Positions 1 through 10,536 of a stretch of 64,000 nucleotides of DNA are shown one piece after another. The DNA comes from Azoarcus sp. DD4 (GTDB lineage: Bacteria; Pseudomonadota; Gammaproteobacteria; Burkholderiales; Rhodocyclaceae): the NCBI RefSeq assembly GCF_006496635.1, contig NZ_CP022958.1, forward strand, positions 3,224,001 through 3,288,000, written 5' to 3'. Made by a program: the position numbers and the translations under genes. The first letter of the stretch is position 1; each line of letters begins with the position of its first letter. The notes beneath the pieces are model-generated. The model was given only the letters and a program-made list of their open reading frames with translations, made no database searches and was not told where the DNA came from.

Positions 1-1
1 C

Positions 2-417
2 TGCGCCCGGCTCGGCATCGAACTCCACAGCGTCAAGCTCTACTCGCGCACGCCGCCCTCGGTGGCAGAGATCCACCGCATGCGCGAACTCTACGCCCGG
101 CTGGAATACCCGGCGCTGCTGCACTGCAAGTCGGGCGCCGACCGCGCCGGCCTGGGCGCCGCGCTGTTCCGCATCCTGCAGCTGGGCCACCCTGTGCGCG
201 AGGCGATGCGCGAGCTGTCGTGGAAATACGGCCACTCCAGGCGCGCCCGCACCGGCATCCTCGACTTCTTCTTCGCCAGCTACCTTGCGTGCGATGCCCG
301 CCGGCCGATCGCCTTCATCGACTGGGTGGACACGATGTACGACGAGAAGGCGCTGAAAGCCGCCTTCCGCGACGACGGCTGGGCCAGCGTGGTGGTCGAC
401 AAGGTACTGCACCGCGA

Positions 418-421
<4 letters not shown>
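2..421 (+). CDS. Dual-specificity/tyrosine phosphatase-like protein, 3' part (5' end outside window)
   Basis: The reading frame is open to the left edge, so only the C-terminal 139 residues are present. HCKSGADRAG matches the CX5R P-loop of cysteine-dependent phosphatases, with Cys as nucleophile and Arg binding phosphate. The downstream stretch KYGHSRRARTGILDFFF resembles phosphatases found in LPS and capsule loci. Its TGA overlaps the ATG of the exporter gene (ATGA), so the two are probably translated together. A role in glycan phosphate removal or in controlling glycan synthesis is inferred from position only; a protein phosphatase is equally possible. Confidence 0.72.
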
Positions 422-2183
<1,762 letters not shown>

Positions 2184-2187
<4 letters not shown>

Positions 2188-3215
2188 ACCCCGTCGCCCT
2201 CTACTTCGTCGCCTCGCCGCTGCAGTACCTCGCCGCGCGCCGCATCGCCGCCAGCTTCGAAGCCGGCAGCCGGCAGGTGCTGGTGTGGTACAAGCACGGC
2301 GTCGCCAGCATCGTCCGGCCGGAAGAATGGGATGCGGCCAGCTTCATGCCCTGGCCGCGCTGGGAGCCGCTGCCCGGCCCCTGCGGCCGCCATCGCCGGC
2401 TGCGCGCCAACATCCGGCTGGTGGCGCAACTGGTCGGCCGCTGCGACGACATCCGCATCCACAGCGCGGTGTTCGACACCGAGGCGATCAACTACTTCCT
2501 GCGAGCGCTGCCGCCGGCCTGCGGCGCCCGCCGCATGCGCGCCCGCATCCTGCCCGACGGCATCATCAGCACCCGGCGCTATCCCCTGAGCCTCGCCAGA
2601 CGCCTCGCCCAGTACGGCCGCAAGCTGCGCCGGCTGGCGGCACCGGAACTCGACTACTGGTGCTTCGGCGGCGACCGCATCGGTTCGGACGCGCCCTTCT
2701 GCGACCGCATCTACGTATTGCCCGGCCTGCCGCACGAATACCCGGCGGACAAGGTGGCGGTGCTACCGCCGCTGGTCGAAGCGACAGTCGGCGGCGATGA
2801 GGAAGCGGGCGGGGCACGCCGCGCCCTGGTCATCGGCCAGCCGCTCACCGGCTTCGGCCTGATGTCCGCCGCCGACCTCGCCGCCGTCACCGCCGAGATC
2901 CGCGCCCGGCTGACGGCGCTCGACATCGGCCAGGTCGACTACAAGCCTCATCCCAAGGACGGGAAGCGCGAACTCTGCCACCCGGACTACCGGACCATCG
3001 CCCCGGCCGAGCCGCTGGAGCGCTTCATGGCCGGCCGCCGCTACGATGCGGTGATCGGCGTGCGCTCGTCGGCGCTGCTCTTCGCCCGCCAGCTCTACGG
3101 CCCCGACACCGCGGTGGAAGCCTGCGGCTGGTCGCGCATCCGTTTCAAGTCCGCGGCCGAGAAGGACGACATGGCACGCAGCTTCGCCGCGGTCGGCGTG
3201 GAGATCCGTTCTTGA
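2184..3215 (+). CDS. Sialyltransferase-like GT-B glycosyltransferase (GT52/GT38-like)
   Basis: This 343-residue protein starts at the ATG that overlaps the exporter stop (ATGA). I see the three short motifs of bacterial sialyl- and polysialyltransferases: an acidic-Gly motif (PDG, 124-126), KPHP (254-257) and a Ser pair near the C-terminus (GVRSSA, 292-297). The N-terminus (YFVASPLQYLAA) also matches the start of that fold. Members transfer CMP-activated nonulosonic acids at the cytoplasmic membrane. No CMP-sugar synthesis gene is present in the window, so the donor (Neu5Ac, another nonulosonate or Kdo) cannot be named. Family placement rests on motifs, not on an alignment. Confidence 0.6.
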
Positions 3216-3217
3216 GG

Positions 3218-4507
3218 ATGCCGGCCGCGACCAGTACGCAGTCCGCCCTCGCACCGCCCTTGCTGCGCCGGTTCTGCAACTACGCGGTGTTGATCGCCTT
3301 CGCCGGCCTCGTCACCCTGCGCGGCCCCTTCAGCCCCGGCAGCATGGGCGCGCTGCTGGCCTGCAGCGGCATCGTGCTGGCGCTGCGCGAACGCCATCTG
3401 GACGCCGACGATCTGCGCGTCGGCGCGCTCTTTCTCGTCCTGCCGCTCTACACCGCGCTCAACCTGGCCCTCACCGGCTGGGATGCCGAACTGCTCGACA
3501 AGCCCGGCCGCATGCTGCTCGGCTTCTTCATCTATCTGGCGATCAGCCGGATCGGCCTCGATGCGCGCCACCTGCGCCTCGGCGTGCTGATCGGCTGCCT
3601 CGCCGCGGCGGCGCTGGCGGCCTGGCAGCTGTACGGCCTCGGCTACGAGCGCGCCAGCGGCACGATGAACGCCATTCCCTTCGGCAACGATGCGCTGCTG
3701 CTCGGCTTCCTGGCCCTGGCCGGCTGGGTGGCGAGGCCGCCCGCCGCCCGCCGCCCCGGTCTGGCCACGCTCACCGCACTCGCCGCGGCCGCTGCACTGT
3801 ACGCCTCCTTCGCCTCCGGCAGCCGCGGCGGCTGGGTATGCATCCCGGTGCTGGCCTGGCTGTTGAGCCTGGGCGCCGCCGGGCTCCGGCCCGGCCTGCG
3901 GCTGGCGGTCGCCGCCGCCGGTCTCGCCCTGCTCGCCGTGGCCGCGGCCACGCCGGCCATCAACGAGCGCACCCTGGCGGAATTCGACAGCCTGCACCGC
4001 CTGTGGAGCACATTCCCGGCCGAGGCCGCCGGCACGGCGCTGTCTTCCATCGGCACCCGCCTCCATCTGTACCGTCTCGGGCTCGATGCCTTCCTCGCCC
4101 ATCCGCTGCTCGGCATCGGTTTCGCCAATCTCCACGACTGGCTCGCGGCCGGTGCCGCCGCCGGTACGGTCAATCCCTCGGTGCTGCATTACACCCACCT
4201 GCACTCGGCCCCGATCGACATGGCCGCCCGCGGCGGCGTGCTCGGGCTGGCCGCGCTGGCGGCCTGCGTGCTCGGCTTCCTGCGCTACTTCCACCGCGCG
4301 CTTGCCGCCACCGACGCCGACAGCCGCTATTTCGCACTCGTCGGTCTGCTCGCCACCGCTGCGGCGGCGATGTTTTCGCTCACAAACGTGTTTTTTCCCG
4401 CGATCGCCGGCACCAACATCCTGATAATGAGCCTGGCAGTCCCGGCCGGCGCGCTCGCTCACCGCCAGCGCCAGCGCCCCATCCAGGCAGTCGGACAGCG
4501 AACATGA
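3218..4507 (+). CDS. O-antigen ligase/polymerase-like membrane protein (Wzy/WaaL superfamily)
   Basis: This is a 429-residue protein of almost continuous hydrophobic helices. A periplasmic loop lies near residues 240-320, and HLHSAPIDMAARGGVLGLAAL follows, the His-containing segment typical of Wzy_C proteins. The family joins or polymerises undecaprenyl-linked glycans on the periplasmic face. The ATG at 3218 was chosen; a TTG at 3212 overlapping the upstream stop is an alternative that adds two residues. It lies between two transferase genes and overlaps the next gene by four bases. Ligase and polymerase cannot be told apart from sequence. Confidence 0.75.
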   Translation: MPAATSTQSALAPPLLRRFCNYAVLIAFAGLVTLRGPFSPGSMGALLACSGIVLALRERHLDADDLRVGALFLVLPLYTALNLALTGWDAELLDKPGRMLLGFFIYLAISRIGLDARHLRLGVLIGCLAAAALAAWQLYGLGYERASGTMNAIPFGNDALLLGFLALAGWVARPPAARRPGLATLTALAAAAALYASFASGSRGGWVCIPVLAWLLSLGAAGLRPGLRLAVAAAGLALLAVAAATPAINERTLAEFDSLHRLWSTFPAEAAGTALSSIGTRLHLYRLGLDAFLAHPLLGIGFANLHDWLAAGAAAGTVNPSVLHYTHLHSAPIDMAARGGVLGLAALAACVLGFLRYFHRALAATDADSRYFALVGLLATAAAAMFSLTNVFFPAIAGTNILIMSLAVPAGALAHRQRQRPIQAVGQRT

Positions 4508-5115
4508 ACAGCGAAACACCCCAAGGCATCGCCGCATTGCGCCGCGCAGTGGCAGGGCAGCGAGTGGTCGTCGTCGGCAACAGCGAAAGCCAGTTCGGCC
4601 AGTCGCTCGGCACGGTCATCGACGGCTACGACCGGGTGGTACGGATGAACCTCGGCCTGGTGCGCGATCCCCGCCACCAGGGCAGCCGGACCGACATCGT
4701 GCTGACTTCCACCGACAAGCTCGACGCCGCGACCATCCGCAGCGCCTACCGGCCCGAGTGGGTGATGTGGGCCACGCCCAAGCGCGAGAAGATGCCCGAC
4801 CTCACCGCCTTCGGCGACCGCCTGGTGATGCATCCGCTCGACATCTGGGAAGGGCTCTACCGCCGCATCGCGCCGGCGCGCCCCTCCACCGGGCTGATCG
4901 CGCTCAACTTCTTCCGCAACCACTGCGACTGCGCCGAGCTGGCCTTTGCCGGCTTCGACTTCTTCGCCAGCGGCACCTTCTACAACCGCCGCTTCTTCGG
5001 TCTTTTCAAACATCCGCGCAAGGCCTCGAAGCCGCACGACGGCGACGCCGAAGCACGCCTGGTAGGCGAGATGATCGCCGCCGGCGGCTTGCGCAAACTC
5101 GCAACGGGGGCTTGA
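4504..5115 (+). CDS. GT29 sialyltransferase-fold glycosyltransferase
   Basis: This 203-residue protein shows the sialylmotifs of GT29, a family best known from animals. The L-motif is VVVVGNSESQFGQSLGTVID continuing to VVRMN (about residues 20-52). The S-motif is PSTGLIALNFFRNHCDCAEL (about 125-145). An H-x4-E (HDGDAE) near 179 corresponds to motif VS, which carries the catalytic His. There is no signal peptide or membrane anchor, so it should act in the cytoplasm on a lipid-linked acceptor. It starts at an ATGA overlap. GT29 enzymes use CMP-sialic acid; with no sialate pathway visible, CMP-Kdo or another CMP-ulosonate is a possible donor. Confidence 0.72.
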   Translation: MNSETPQGIAALRRAVAGQRVVVVGNSESQFGQSLGTVIDGYDRVVRMNLGLVRDPRHQGSRTDIVLTSTDKLDAATIRSAYRPEWVMWATPKREKMPDLTAFGDRLVMHPLDIWEGLYRRIAPARPSTGLIALNFFRNHCDCAELAFAGFDFFASGTFYNRRFFGLFKHPRKASKPHDGDAEARLVGEMIAAGGLRKLATGA

Positions 5116-5117
5116 TC

Positions 5118-6131
5118 ATGCGTCGCCTGCACCGTGTTGCCATCTTCAACGACACCCGCCGCACCTCGCACTACGGCTGCGAGTTCGTCATGGAAACGCT
5201 GATCGCCGAGCTGCGGGCGCGCGACATCGACCCCGTGTTCTTCTGGCCGATGGGCGTCGACTGGCGCGGCCGGCCGGAAGTCGAGCAGGCGCTGCGCCAT
5301 GTGGATGCGGTGATCGTGAACGGCGAAGGCTCGATCCACGACAGCGCCGAACGCGACCGCGCCCACTACCTGGCCGAGATCGCCGGCTATGCCCACCACA
5401 GCGCCAGCATCCCGGCCTACCTGGTGAACAGCTCGCTCTACGCGCTGGAAGACAGCGTGGTCGACAAGCTGCGCTACTTCGACGCGATCTACCTGCGCGA
5501 AAGCCGCTCGCTCGACGCGCTTGCCGGCAGCGGCATCGCCGCCAGCGTAGTGCCCGACCTCACCCTGCTCGTCGCACCGCCGCCGCCCGCCGAACGCAGC
5601 GGCGTGCTGGGCACCGATTCGGTCAAGAGCGAGGTGGCCAGCAGCATGAAGGCCTTGTGCCGCGCGCACGGCTGGCACTACAGCAAGCTCACCCACGCCG
5701 CCCGGCCGCGGCTGGCCGACTGCGGCCTGCGCTACGACTACGTGCGGCGCCAGGCCAAGTGGCTGCATGCCACCCTCACCGGCCGCAACACCCGCAACCG
5801 GCAGGAATTCCTCGCCTACCTCGCCAGCCACCGCCTGCTGTGCACCGGGCGCTTCCATGCCGTCACCCTGGCGCTGGCGACACGTACGCCCTTCGTCGCC
5901 GTCGAATCGAACACGCCCAAGATCTCCGGCTTGCTGGAAGACGTGTTCGGCAGCACCCGGCGGGTGGTCCCGCTCGCCGAGGTGGACGAGATGGCCGACC
6001 CCGCTGCCCAGGGCTGGCACGCCGACGAGGAAGCGGCGCTGACCGAATTCCTCGTCTCGGCCCACTGCCGCAGCAAGGCCATGTTCGACACCATCCGCAC
6101 CCGGCTCGACGCCCGCCGCATGCGCGGCTGA
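5118..6131 (+). CDS. Polysaccharide pyruvyl transferase family protein
   Basis: This 337-residue protein starts two bases after the GT29 gene. VIVNGEGSIHD (about 58-68) and the C-terminal GRFHAVTLALATRTPFVAVE (about 245-265) are the recurring blocks of the PF04230 family. That family includes enzymes that put ketal-pyruvate on capsule sugars and CsaB-type cell wall modifiers. The donor in characterised members is phosphoenolpyruvate. Here it probably modifies a residue of the glycan built by the neighbouring transferases. It is the last gene before a terminator-like hairpin. Family membership is secure; the reaction is inferred, because the family also holds members of unknown activity. Confidence 0.75.
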   Translation: MRRLHRVAIFNDTRRTSHYGCEFVMETLIAELRARDIDPVFFWPMGVDWRGRPEVEQALRHVDAVIVNGEGSIHDSAERDRAHYLAEIAGYAHHSASIPAYLVNSSLYALEDSVVDKLRYFDAIYLRESRSLDALAGSGIAASVVPDLTLLVAPPPPAERSGVLGTDSVKSEVASSMKALCRAHGWHYSKLTHAARPRLADCGLRYDYVRRQAKWLHATLTGRNTRNRQEFLAYLASHRLLCTGRFHAVTLALATRTPFVAVESNTPKISGLLEDVFGSTRRVVPLAEVDEMADPAAQGWHADEEAALTEFLVSAHCRSKAMFDTIRTRLDARRMRG

Positions 6132-6433
6132 ATCCCCCCCCGGCGGCCACCCGGCCGCTCACGCTTCAACGGCTTTTTCACACACAAGCCGCTTTTTCTT
6201 CACACCCATCCCGTCACATTGCCACCCGGGGCCGACAGCAGCGGAACCCTGCGGCACCGCGCACCCTCGGGCGCCGGTTGCCGCACCCGGACACGTCACC
6301 AAACCCAAACACGGTGGACATCGGTGCGCAAAAAACGGACCGCAGACTCGGTATCCAAGCAAACGCCCGCCGCATCCGGCAAGGGGCGACCCATTTCGCC
6401 ACACGCATCGAAACCGCAAGAACCGAACGCTGC
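6132..6433. other. 302-base intergenic region between two glycan operons
   Basis: No coding signal was found. It starts with a C-run and GGCGGCC-rich segment, contains the hairpin at 6170-6200, and ends with a less GC-rich stretch that probably holds the promoter of the GT9 gene. No confident -35/-10 pair was found. Confidence 0.5.
6170..6200 (+). terminator. Intrinsic terminator after pyruvyltransferase-family gene
   Basis: CGGCTT (6170-6175) pairs with AAGCCG (6186-6191) around a 10-base loop. It is followed by CTTTTTCTT. The stem is short (6 bp), but the T-rich tail is clear and the position, 39 bases after the stop, is right for ending the first glycan operon. Confidence 0.6.
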
Positions 6434-7507
6434 ATGAACCGCATCCTCCTCGTCCGCACCTCGGCCATCGGCGATCTCGTCTTCGCCTCGCCCTTCGTGG
6501 CGGCCCTGCGGCGGCGCTACCCGGATGCCCACATCGCCTGGCTGGTCGAACCCGGCCTCGACGGCCTGCTCGCCGCCGACCCCTGCATCGACGAACTGAT
6601 CCTGTGGCCCAAGGCCGAGTGGAAGCGGCTGTGGCGCGAACGGCGCCTGGCCGAACTACGCCGCGCGGTGCGCGCGTTCGCAGCCACGCTCAAGGCGCGC
6701 GACTTCGACACCGCGATCGACATGCAAAGCCTCTTCAAGAGCGGCTGGCTCGCCTGGCTGTCGGGCGCGCCGCGCCGCATCGGCCTCGGTTCGCGCGAGG
6801 GCAGCCGCTGGCTGATGACCGAAGTGGTGCCCGCCGGCGGCACGCCCGGCCAGATCAGCTCGGAATACCGCCACCTCGCCCGGCACCTCGGCCTCGACAC
6901 CGACCACTTCCTGCCGCGCCTCGCCGTCGCCGACGACAACACGCGCAAGGCGCGCGCCCTGCTTGCCGAGCACGGGCTGGCACCGCGGCGCTACGCGGTG
7001 TTCGCCCCCTTCACCACGCGGCCGCAGAAGCACTGGTCGGAAGACGGCTGGCAGGCGCTGGCACGGCGGGTGCGCGAGGAGTTCGGCCTCGCCGCAGTGA
7101 TCCTGGGCGGCCCCAGCGAACGCGAAGCCGCGCGCCGCATCGCACTGGCGGCACCGGGCGCGGTCGCCCTGGCCGGCGCCACCAGCCTGCCGGAAGCCGC
7201 CGCGCTGGTCGCCCAGGCGGGTCTGGTAATCGGCGTCGACACCGGCCTCACCCACATGGGCAGCGCCTTCGGCACGCCGACCGTTGCCCTGTTCGGTTCC
7301 ACCCGCCCCTACCTCGACGCCGGCCGTCCCGATGCCAGGGTAATCTGGCTGGGCCTGGCCTGCTCACCCTGCCGCCGCCGCCCCAGTTGCGGCGGCAGCC
7401 ACGACTGTCTGCACGACATCCACCCCGGCCGCGTCATGGACGAAGCGCGCACGGTGCTGGCGCACCAAGCGCAGCGCCGCGGACACCACAAGGAGAAGGC
7501 AGCATGA
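6434..7507 (+). CDS. GT9 heptosyltransferase (WaaC/WaaF-type)
   Basis: This 357-residue protein opens with RILLVRTSAIGDLVFASPFV, the GT9 N-terminal signature. The middle carries FAPFTTRPQKHW and the C-terminal domain GVDTGLTHMGSAFGTPTVALFG, both standard for the ADP-heptose-binding GT-B fold. A C-terminal Cys set (CSPCRRRPSCGGSHDCL) is also common in GT9. The family adds heptose to Kdo or heptose of the LPS inner core at the cytoplasmic membrane. It heads the second glycan operon and overlaps the next gene by ATGA. Whether it is heptosyltransferase I, II or a later one is open. Confidence 0.85.
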   Translation: MNRILLVRTSAIGDLVFASPFVAALRRRYPDAHIAWLVEPGLDGLLAADPCIDELILWPKAEWKRLWRERRLAELRRAVRAFAATLKARDFDTAIDMQSLFKSGWLAWLSGAPRRIGLGSREGSRWLMTEVVPAGGTPGQISSEYRHLARHLGLDTDHFLPRLAVADDNTRKARALLAEHGLAPRRYAVFAPFTTRPQKHWSEDGWQALARRVREEFGLAAVILGGPSEREAARRIALAAPGAVALAGATSLPEAAALVAQAGLVIGVDTGLTHMGSAFGTPTVALFGSTRPYLDAGRPDARVIWLGLACSPCRRRPSCGGSHDCLHDIHPGRVMDEARTVLAHQAQRRGHHKEKAA

Positions 7508-8622
7508 AGATCCTGCATATCGAATCGGGCCGCTTTCTCTACGGCGGCGGCATGCAGGTGCTCTACCTGATGGAGGGTCTCGCCCGCCGCGGCATCGACA
7601 ACCTGCTGGCCTGTCCGACCGGTGCGCACATCGCCGGACCGGCGCGGGTGCACGGCCGGGTGGTCGAGATGCCCATGCACGGCGACCCCGACATCGGCCT
7701 GGTGTTTCGTCTGCGCCGCCTGATCGCTCGCGAGCAGCCTGACCTGATCCATGTCCACAGCCGCCGCGGCGCCGATCTCTGGGGCGGACTCGCCGCGCTC
7801 TTCACCGGCACGCCCTGCGTACTGTCGCGCCGGGTGGACAACCCGGAGGCGCGCATCCTGGCGGCGGCCAAGTACCCGCTCTACAACCACGTCGTGACCA
7901 TCTCGGAGGGCATCCGCCAGGTACTGATAGGCACCGGCGTCGCCACCGATCGCATCAGCTGCGTGCGCAGCGCGATCACCGCCCAGCCCTACCTGCGCGA
8001 CTACGACAAGGCGGCCTACCGCGCCGCGCTCGGCCTGCCCGCCGATACGCCGCTGCTCGGCATGGTGGCGCAGCTGATCGGGCGCAAGGGCCACCGCTAC
8101 CTGCTGGCGGCGCTGCACGACATCCTGCCCCGCCATCCCGGCCTGCAGGTCCTGATCTTCGGCCGCGGCCCGCTCGATGGCGAGCTGCGCCAGGCCATCG
8201 CCGACCAGGGCCTGGGCGACAGGGTGCGCATGATGGGCTTCGTCGACAATCTCGCCGAGACCCTCGGCTGCCTGGACGTCCTCGCCCACCCGGCCGACAT
8301 GGAAGGTCTGGGCGTGTCGCTGCTGCAGGCCTCGGCCGCACGCGTACCCATCGTCGCCAGCCGCGCCGGCGGCATTCCCGAAGCGGTACGTAACGGCGAG
8401 AACGGCCTGCTGATCGAACCGGGCGATGTCGCCGGTCTGGCCGCGGCGCTCAACCACCTGCTCGACAACCCGGCGCTGCGCGAACGCATGGGCGAAGCCG
8501 GCCGTGCGCTGATGCTGCGCGAGTTCTCGGTGGATGCCATGTGCGAGGGCAATCTCGCGGTCTATCGCCGCGTGCTGTCGCCGGCGCTGGCCGACGTCGA
8601 GCTCGCCGGCCGCCTGCTCTGA
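7504..8622 (+). CDS. GT4 family glycosyltransferase
   Basis: This 372-residue GT-B protein has a Gly-rich start (GRFLYGGGMQ) and the GT4 core MVAQLIGRKGHRYLL (about 185-199). The nucleotide-sugar motif region is HPADMEGLGVSLLQASAARVP. The usual E-x7-E pair appears here as E-x7-Q, so the second acidic residue is Gln. The enzyme probably adds one sugar to the LPS core or O-chain primer, from a nucleotide donor that cannot be named. The start at 7504 overlaps the GT9 stop. The E-to-Q change may alter donor handling; it occurs in some active GT4 proteins. Confidence 0.8.
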   Translation: MKILHIESGRFLYGGGMQVLYLMEGLARRGIDNLLACPTGAHIAGPARVHGRVVEMPMHGDPDIGLVFRLRRLIAREQPDLIHVHSRRGADLWGGLAALFTGTPCVLSRRVDNPEARILAAAKYPLYNHVVTISEGIRQVLIGTGVATDRISCVRSAITAQPYLRDYDKAAYRAALGLPADTPLLGMVAQLIGRKGHRYLLAALHDILPRHPGLQVLIFGRGPLDGELRQAIADQGLGDRVRMMGFVDNLAETLGCLDVLAHPADMEGLGVSLLQASAARVPIVASRAGGIPEAVRNGENGLLIEPGDVAGLAAALNHLLDNPALRERMGEAGRALMLREFSVDAMCEGNLAVYRRVLSPALADVELAGRLL

Positions 8623-8638
8623 TCCGCCCCGACCGCCC

Positions 8639-9718
8639 ATGCACGCGATGAAATCCCTGCACATCATCGGCAGCAAGGAAATGGGCGGCGCCGAACGCTG
8701 GTTCGCCCGCTTCCTCGCCGCCATGCAGCGCCACGGCGCGCCGGTGGCGGCGGTGGTGCGGCGCGGCTCCGACCTCGCCCGCCGCCACCTCGACGGCCTG
8801 CCCGTCGACCAGCTGCCCTTGCGCACCGTGTGGGATCCGCTGTCGCGCTACGAAGTGGCGCAGTTGATCGCCCGCAGCGATGCGCCCATCGTGCAGACCT
8901 ACATGGGCCGTGCCACCCGCCTCACCCACCTTGCGCCCGGCCGCGGCAAGGTCCATGTGTCGCGCCTGGGCGGCTACTACCGGCTGCCGCCCTTCGCCCA
9001 CGCCCATGCCTGGGTGGGCAACACCCGCGGCCTGTGCGACTGGATGATCCGTGGCGGCCTGCCTGCCGACCGCGTCTTCCACATCACCAACTTCGCCGAC
9101 CCGGCCCGGCCGGCGACGGCCACCGAACTCGACGCCCTGCGCCGGCAGATCGCCCTGCGCGCCGACGACTGCCTGCTGCTCACCGCCGGCCGGCTGATCG
9201 ACGTCAAGGGCCAGCGCTACCTGGTCGATGCCTTCGCACGGTTGCCGCAGGAAATCGGCGGCCGCCGCCTGCGCCTGGCGGTACTCGGCGACGGCCCGCT
9301 GCGCGAACAGCTGGAACAGCAGGCGCGCCAGCTCGGCGTCGCCGACCGCATCCTGTGGGCCGGCTGGCAGCACGACCCGGCGCCCTGGTTCCACCTCGCC
9401 GACATGGTGGTCTTCCCCTCGCGCGATGCCGAGACCCTGGGCAACGTCATTCTCGAGGCCTGGGCTTACGGCAAACCGCTGGTGGCCACCGCCTTCCGCG
9501 GCGCGCGCGAGATCGCCCGCCACCAGGACGACGCCTGGGTGGTGCCCTGCGACGATGCCGCAGCACTGGCCGCCGGCATCGAGCAGCTGCTGCGCGACCC
9601 GGCGCTGCAGACCCGGATGGTCGAGCGCGGCCTCGCCCGCATCCGCCAGGACTTCTCCGAAGCCGGCGTGGTAGCGCAATACCGCGCGCTGTACGCACAA
9701 CTGGCGGACCGGCGCTGA
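8639..9718 (+). CDS. GT4 family glycosyltransferase
   Basis: This 359-residue GT-B protein has the N-terminal segment GSKEMGGAERWFARFL, LLTAGRLIDVKGQRYLVDAF in the middle and an intact E-x7-E (ETLGNVILE) in the donor domain. It is related in fold to the preceding GT4 but clearly different in sequence, so it probably adds the next sugar. The ATG at 8639 was chosen; ATG 8648, three codons on, is an alternative. It starts 16 bases after the previous stop, and its own stop overlaps the deacetylase start (TGATG). Confidence 0.8.
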   Translation: MHAMKSLHIIGSKEMGGAERWFARFLAAMQRHGAPVAAVVRRGSDLARRHLDGLPVDQLPLRTVWDPLSRYEVAQLIARSDAPIVQTYMGRATRLTHLAPGRGKVHVSRLGGYYRLPPFAHAHAWVGNTRGLCDWMIRGGLPADRVFHITNFADPARPATATELDALRRQIALRADDCLLLTAGRLIDVKGQRYLVDAFARLPQEIGGRRLRLAVLGDGPLREQLEQQARQLGVADRILWAGWQHDPAPWFHLADMVVFPSRDAETLGNVILEAWAYGKPLVATAFRGAREIARHQDDAWVVPCDDAAALAAGIEQLLRDPALQTRMVERGLARIRQDFSEAGVVAQYRALYAQLADRR

Positions 9719-10536
9719 TGACAAGCAGCGGCATCAACATCCTGATGTACCACCAGGTCGGCGACTTCAGGCAGCGCAACATGCGCGGGCCGCGCCGGGC
9801 GCATCCCTCCACCTACTGCGACCATCGCCGCTTCGCCGCGCAGATGGCGTGGCTGGCCCGCCACGGCTACACCGTGCTGGGCATGGACGCGGTGCTCGCC
9901 TGCCTGCGCGGCGAACGTCCCATCCCACCGCGCGCGGTGGCGCTGACCTTCGACGACGGCTACGAGAACTTCTACGAATACGCCTGGCCGGAGCTGGAAC
10001 GCCATGGCTTTCCGGCCACCGTGTACCTGATCGCCGACATGCTGGGCCATCCGGCGCGCTGGTTCGCCGCCGACGGGCGCGACACCCCGCCGCTGATGAG
10101 CGCCGCCCGCATCCGCTGCCTGCATCGCAACGGCATCGGCTTCGGCTCGCACACCGCCGGCCATGTCAAGCTGGCGCAACAAAGCGAAGCCGTCATTCAC
10201 GACGAGGTCCATCGCTCGAAGGCGGTGCTGGAAGACGTGCTCGGCGCACCGGTGCACCACTTCTGCTACCCCTACGGCAGCCACGACCTGCGGGTGGTGA
10301 ACGCCGTGGCCGCCGCCGGCTACCTCACCGCCACCACCTGCAGCCGCGCCCCGGCCACGCCCGGCGACGACCCCCTTACCCTGCCGCGCAAGGCGGTGGC
10401 CTACGGCGACAACCTGATCGGCTTCCTGTGGCGCCTGCATGTGAAGAACACGCCGCGCAAGCCGCCGCTGCGGCGTGCCGACTTCAGTCTGAACGCCGCA
10501 GCGGCGGCCGCGTCGGCTGTTCCTACAAGGCCATGA
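9718..10536 (+). CDS. Polysaccharide deacetylase (NodB homology domain)
   Basis: This 272-residue protein has the NodB motifs in order. TFDDGYE (about 80-86) carries the catalytic base and metal Asp, SHTAGH (about 141-146) the two metal His, and CYPYGSHD (about 182-189) follows. These are carbohydrate esterase family 4 metalloenzymes that remove N-acetyl groups from amino sugars. No signal peptide is visible, so it probably acts on a lipid-linked or nucleotide-linked intermediate in the cytoplasm. Its 3' end overlaps the 3' end of the convergent aldehyde dehydrogenase gene by 14 bases. Confidence 0.82.
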   Translation: MTSSGINILMYHQVGDFRQRNMRGPRRAHPSTYCDHRRFAAQMAWLARHGYTVLGMDAVLACLRGERPIPPRAVALTFDDGYENFYEYAWPELERHGFPATVYLIADMLGHPARWFAADGRDTPPLMSAARIRCLHRNGIGFGSHTAGHVKLAQQSEAVIHDEVHRSKAVLEDVLGAPVHHFCYPYGSHDLRVVNAVAAAGYLTATTCSRAPATPGDDPLTLPRKAVAYGDNLIGFLWRLHVKNTPRKPPLRRADFSLNAAAAAASAVPTRP

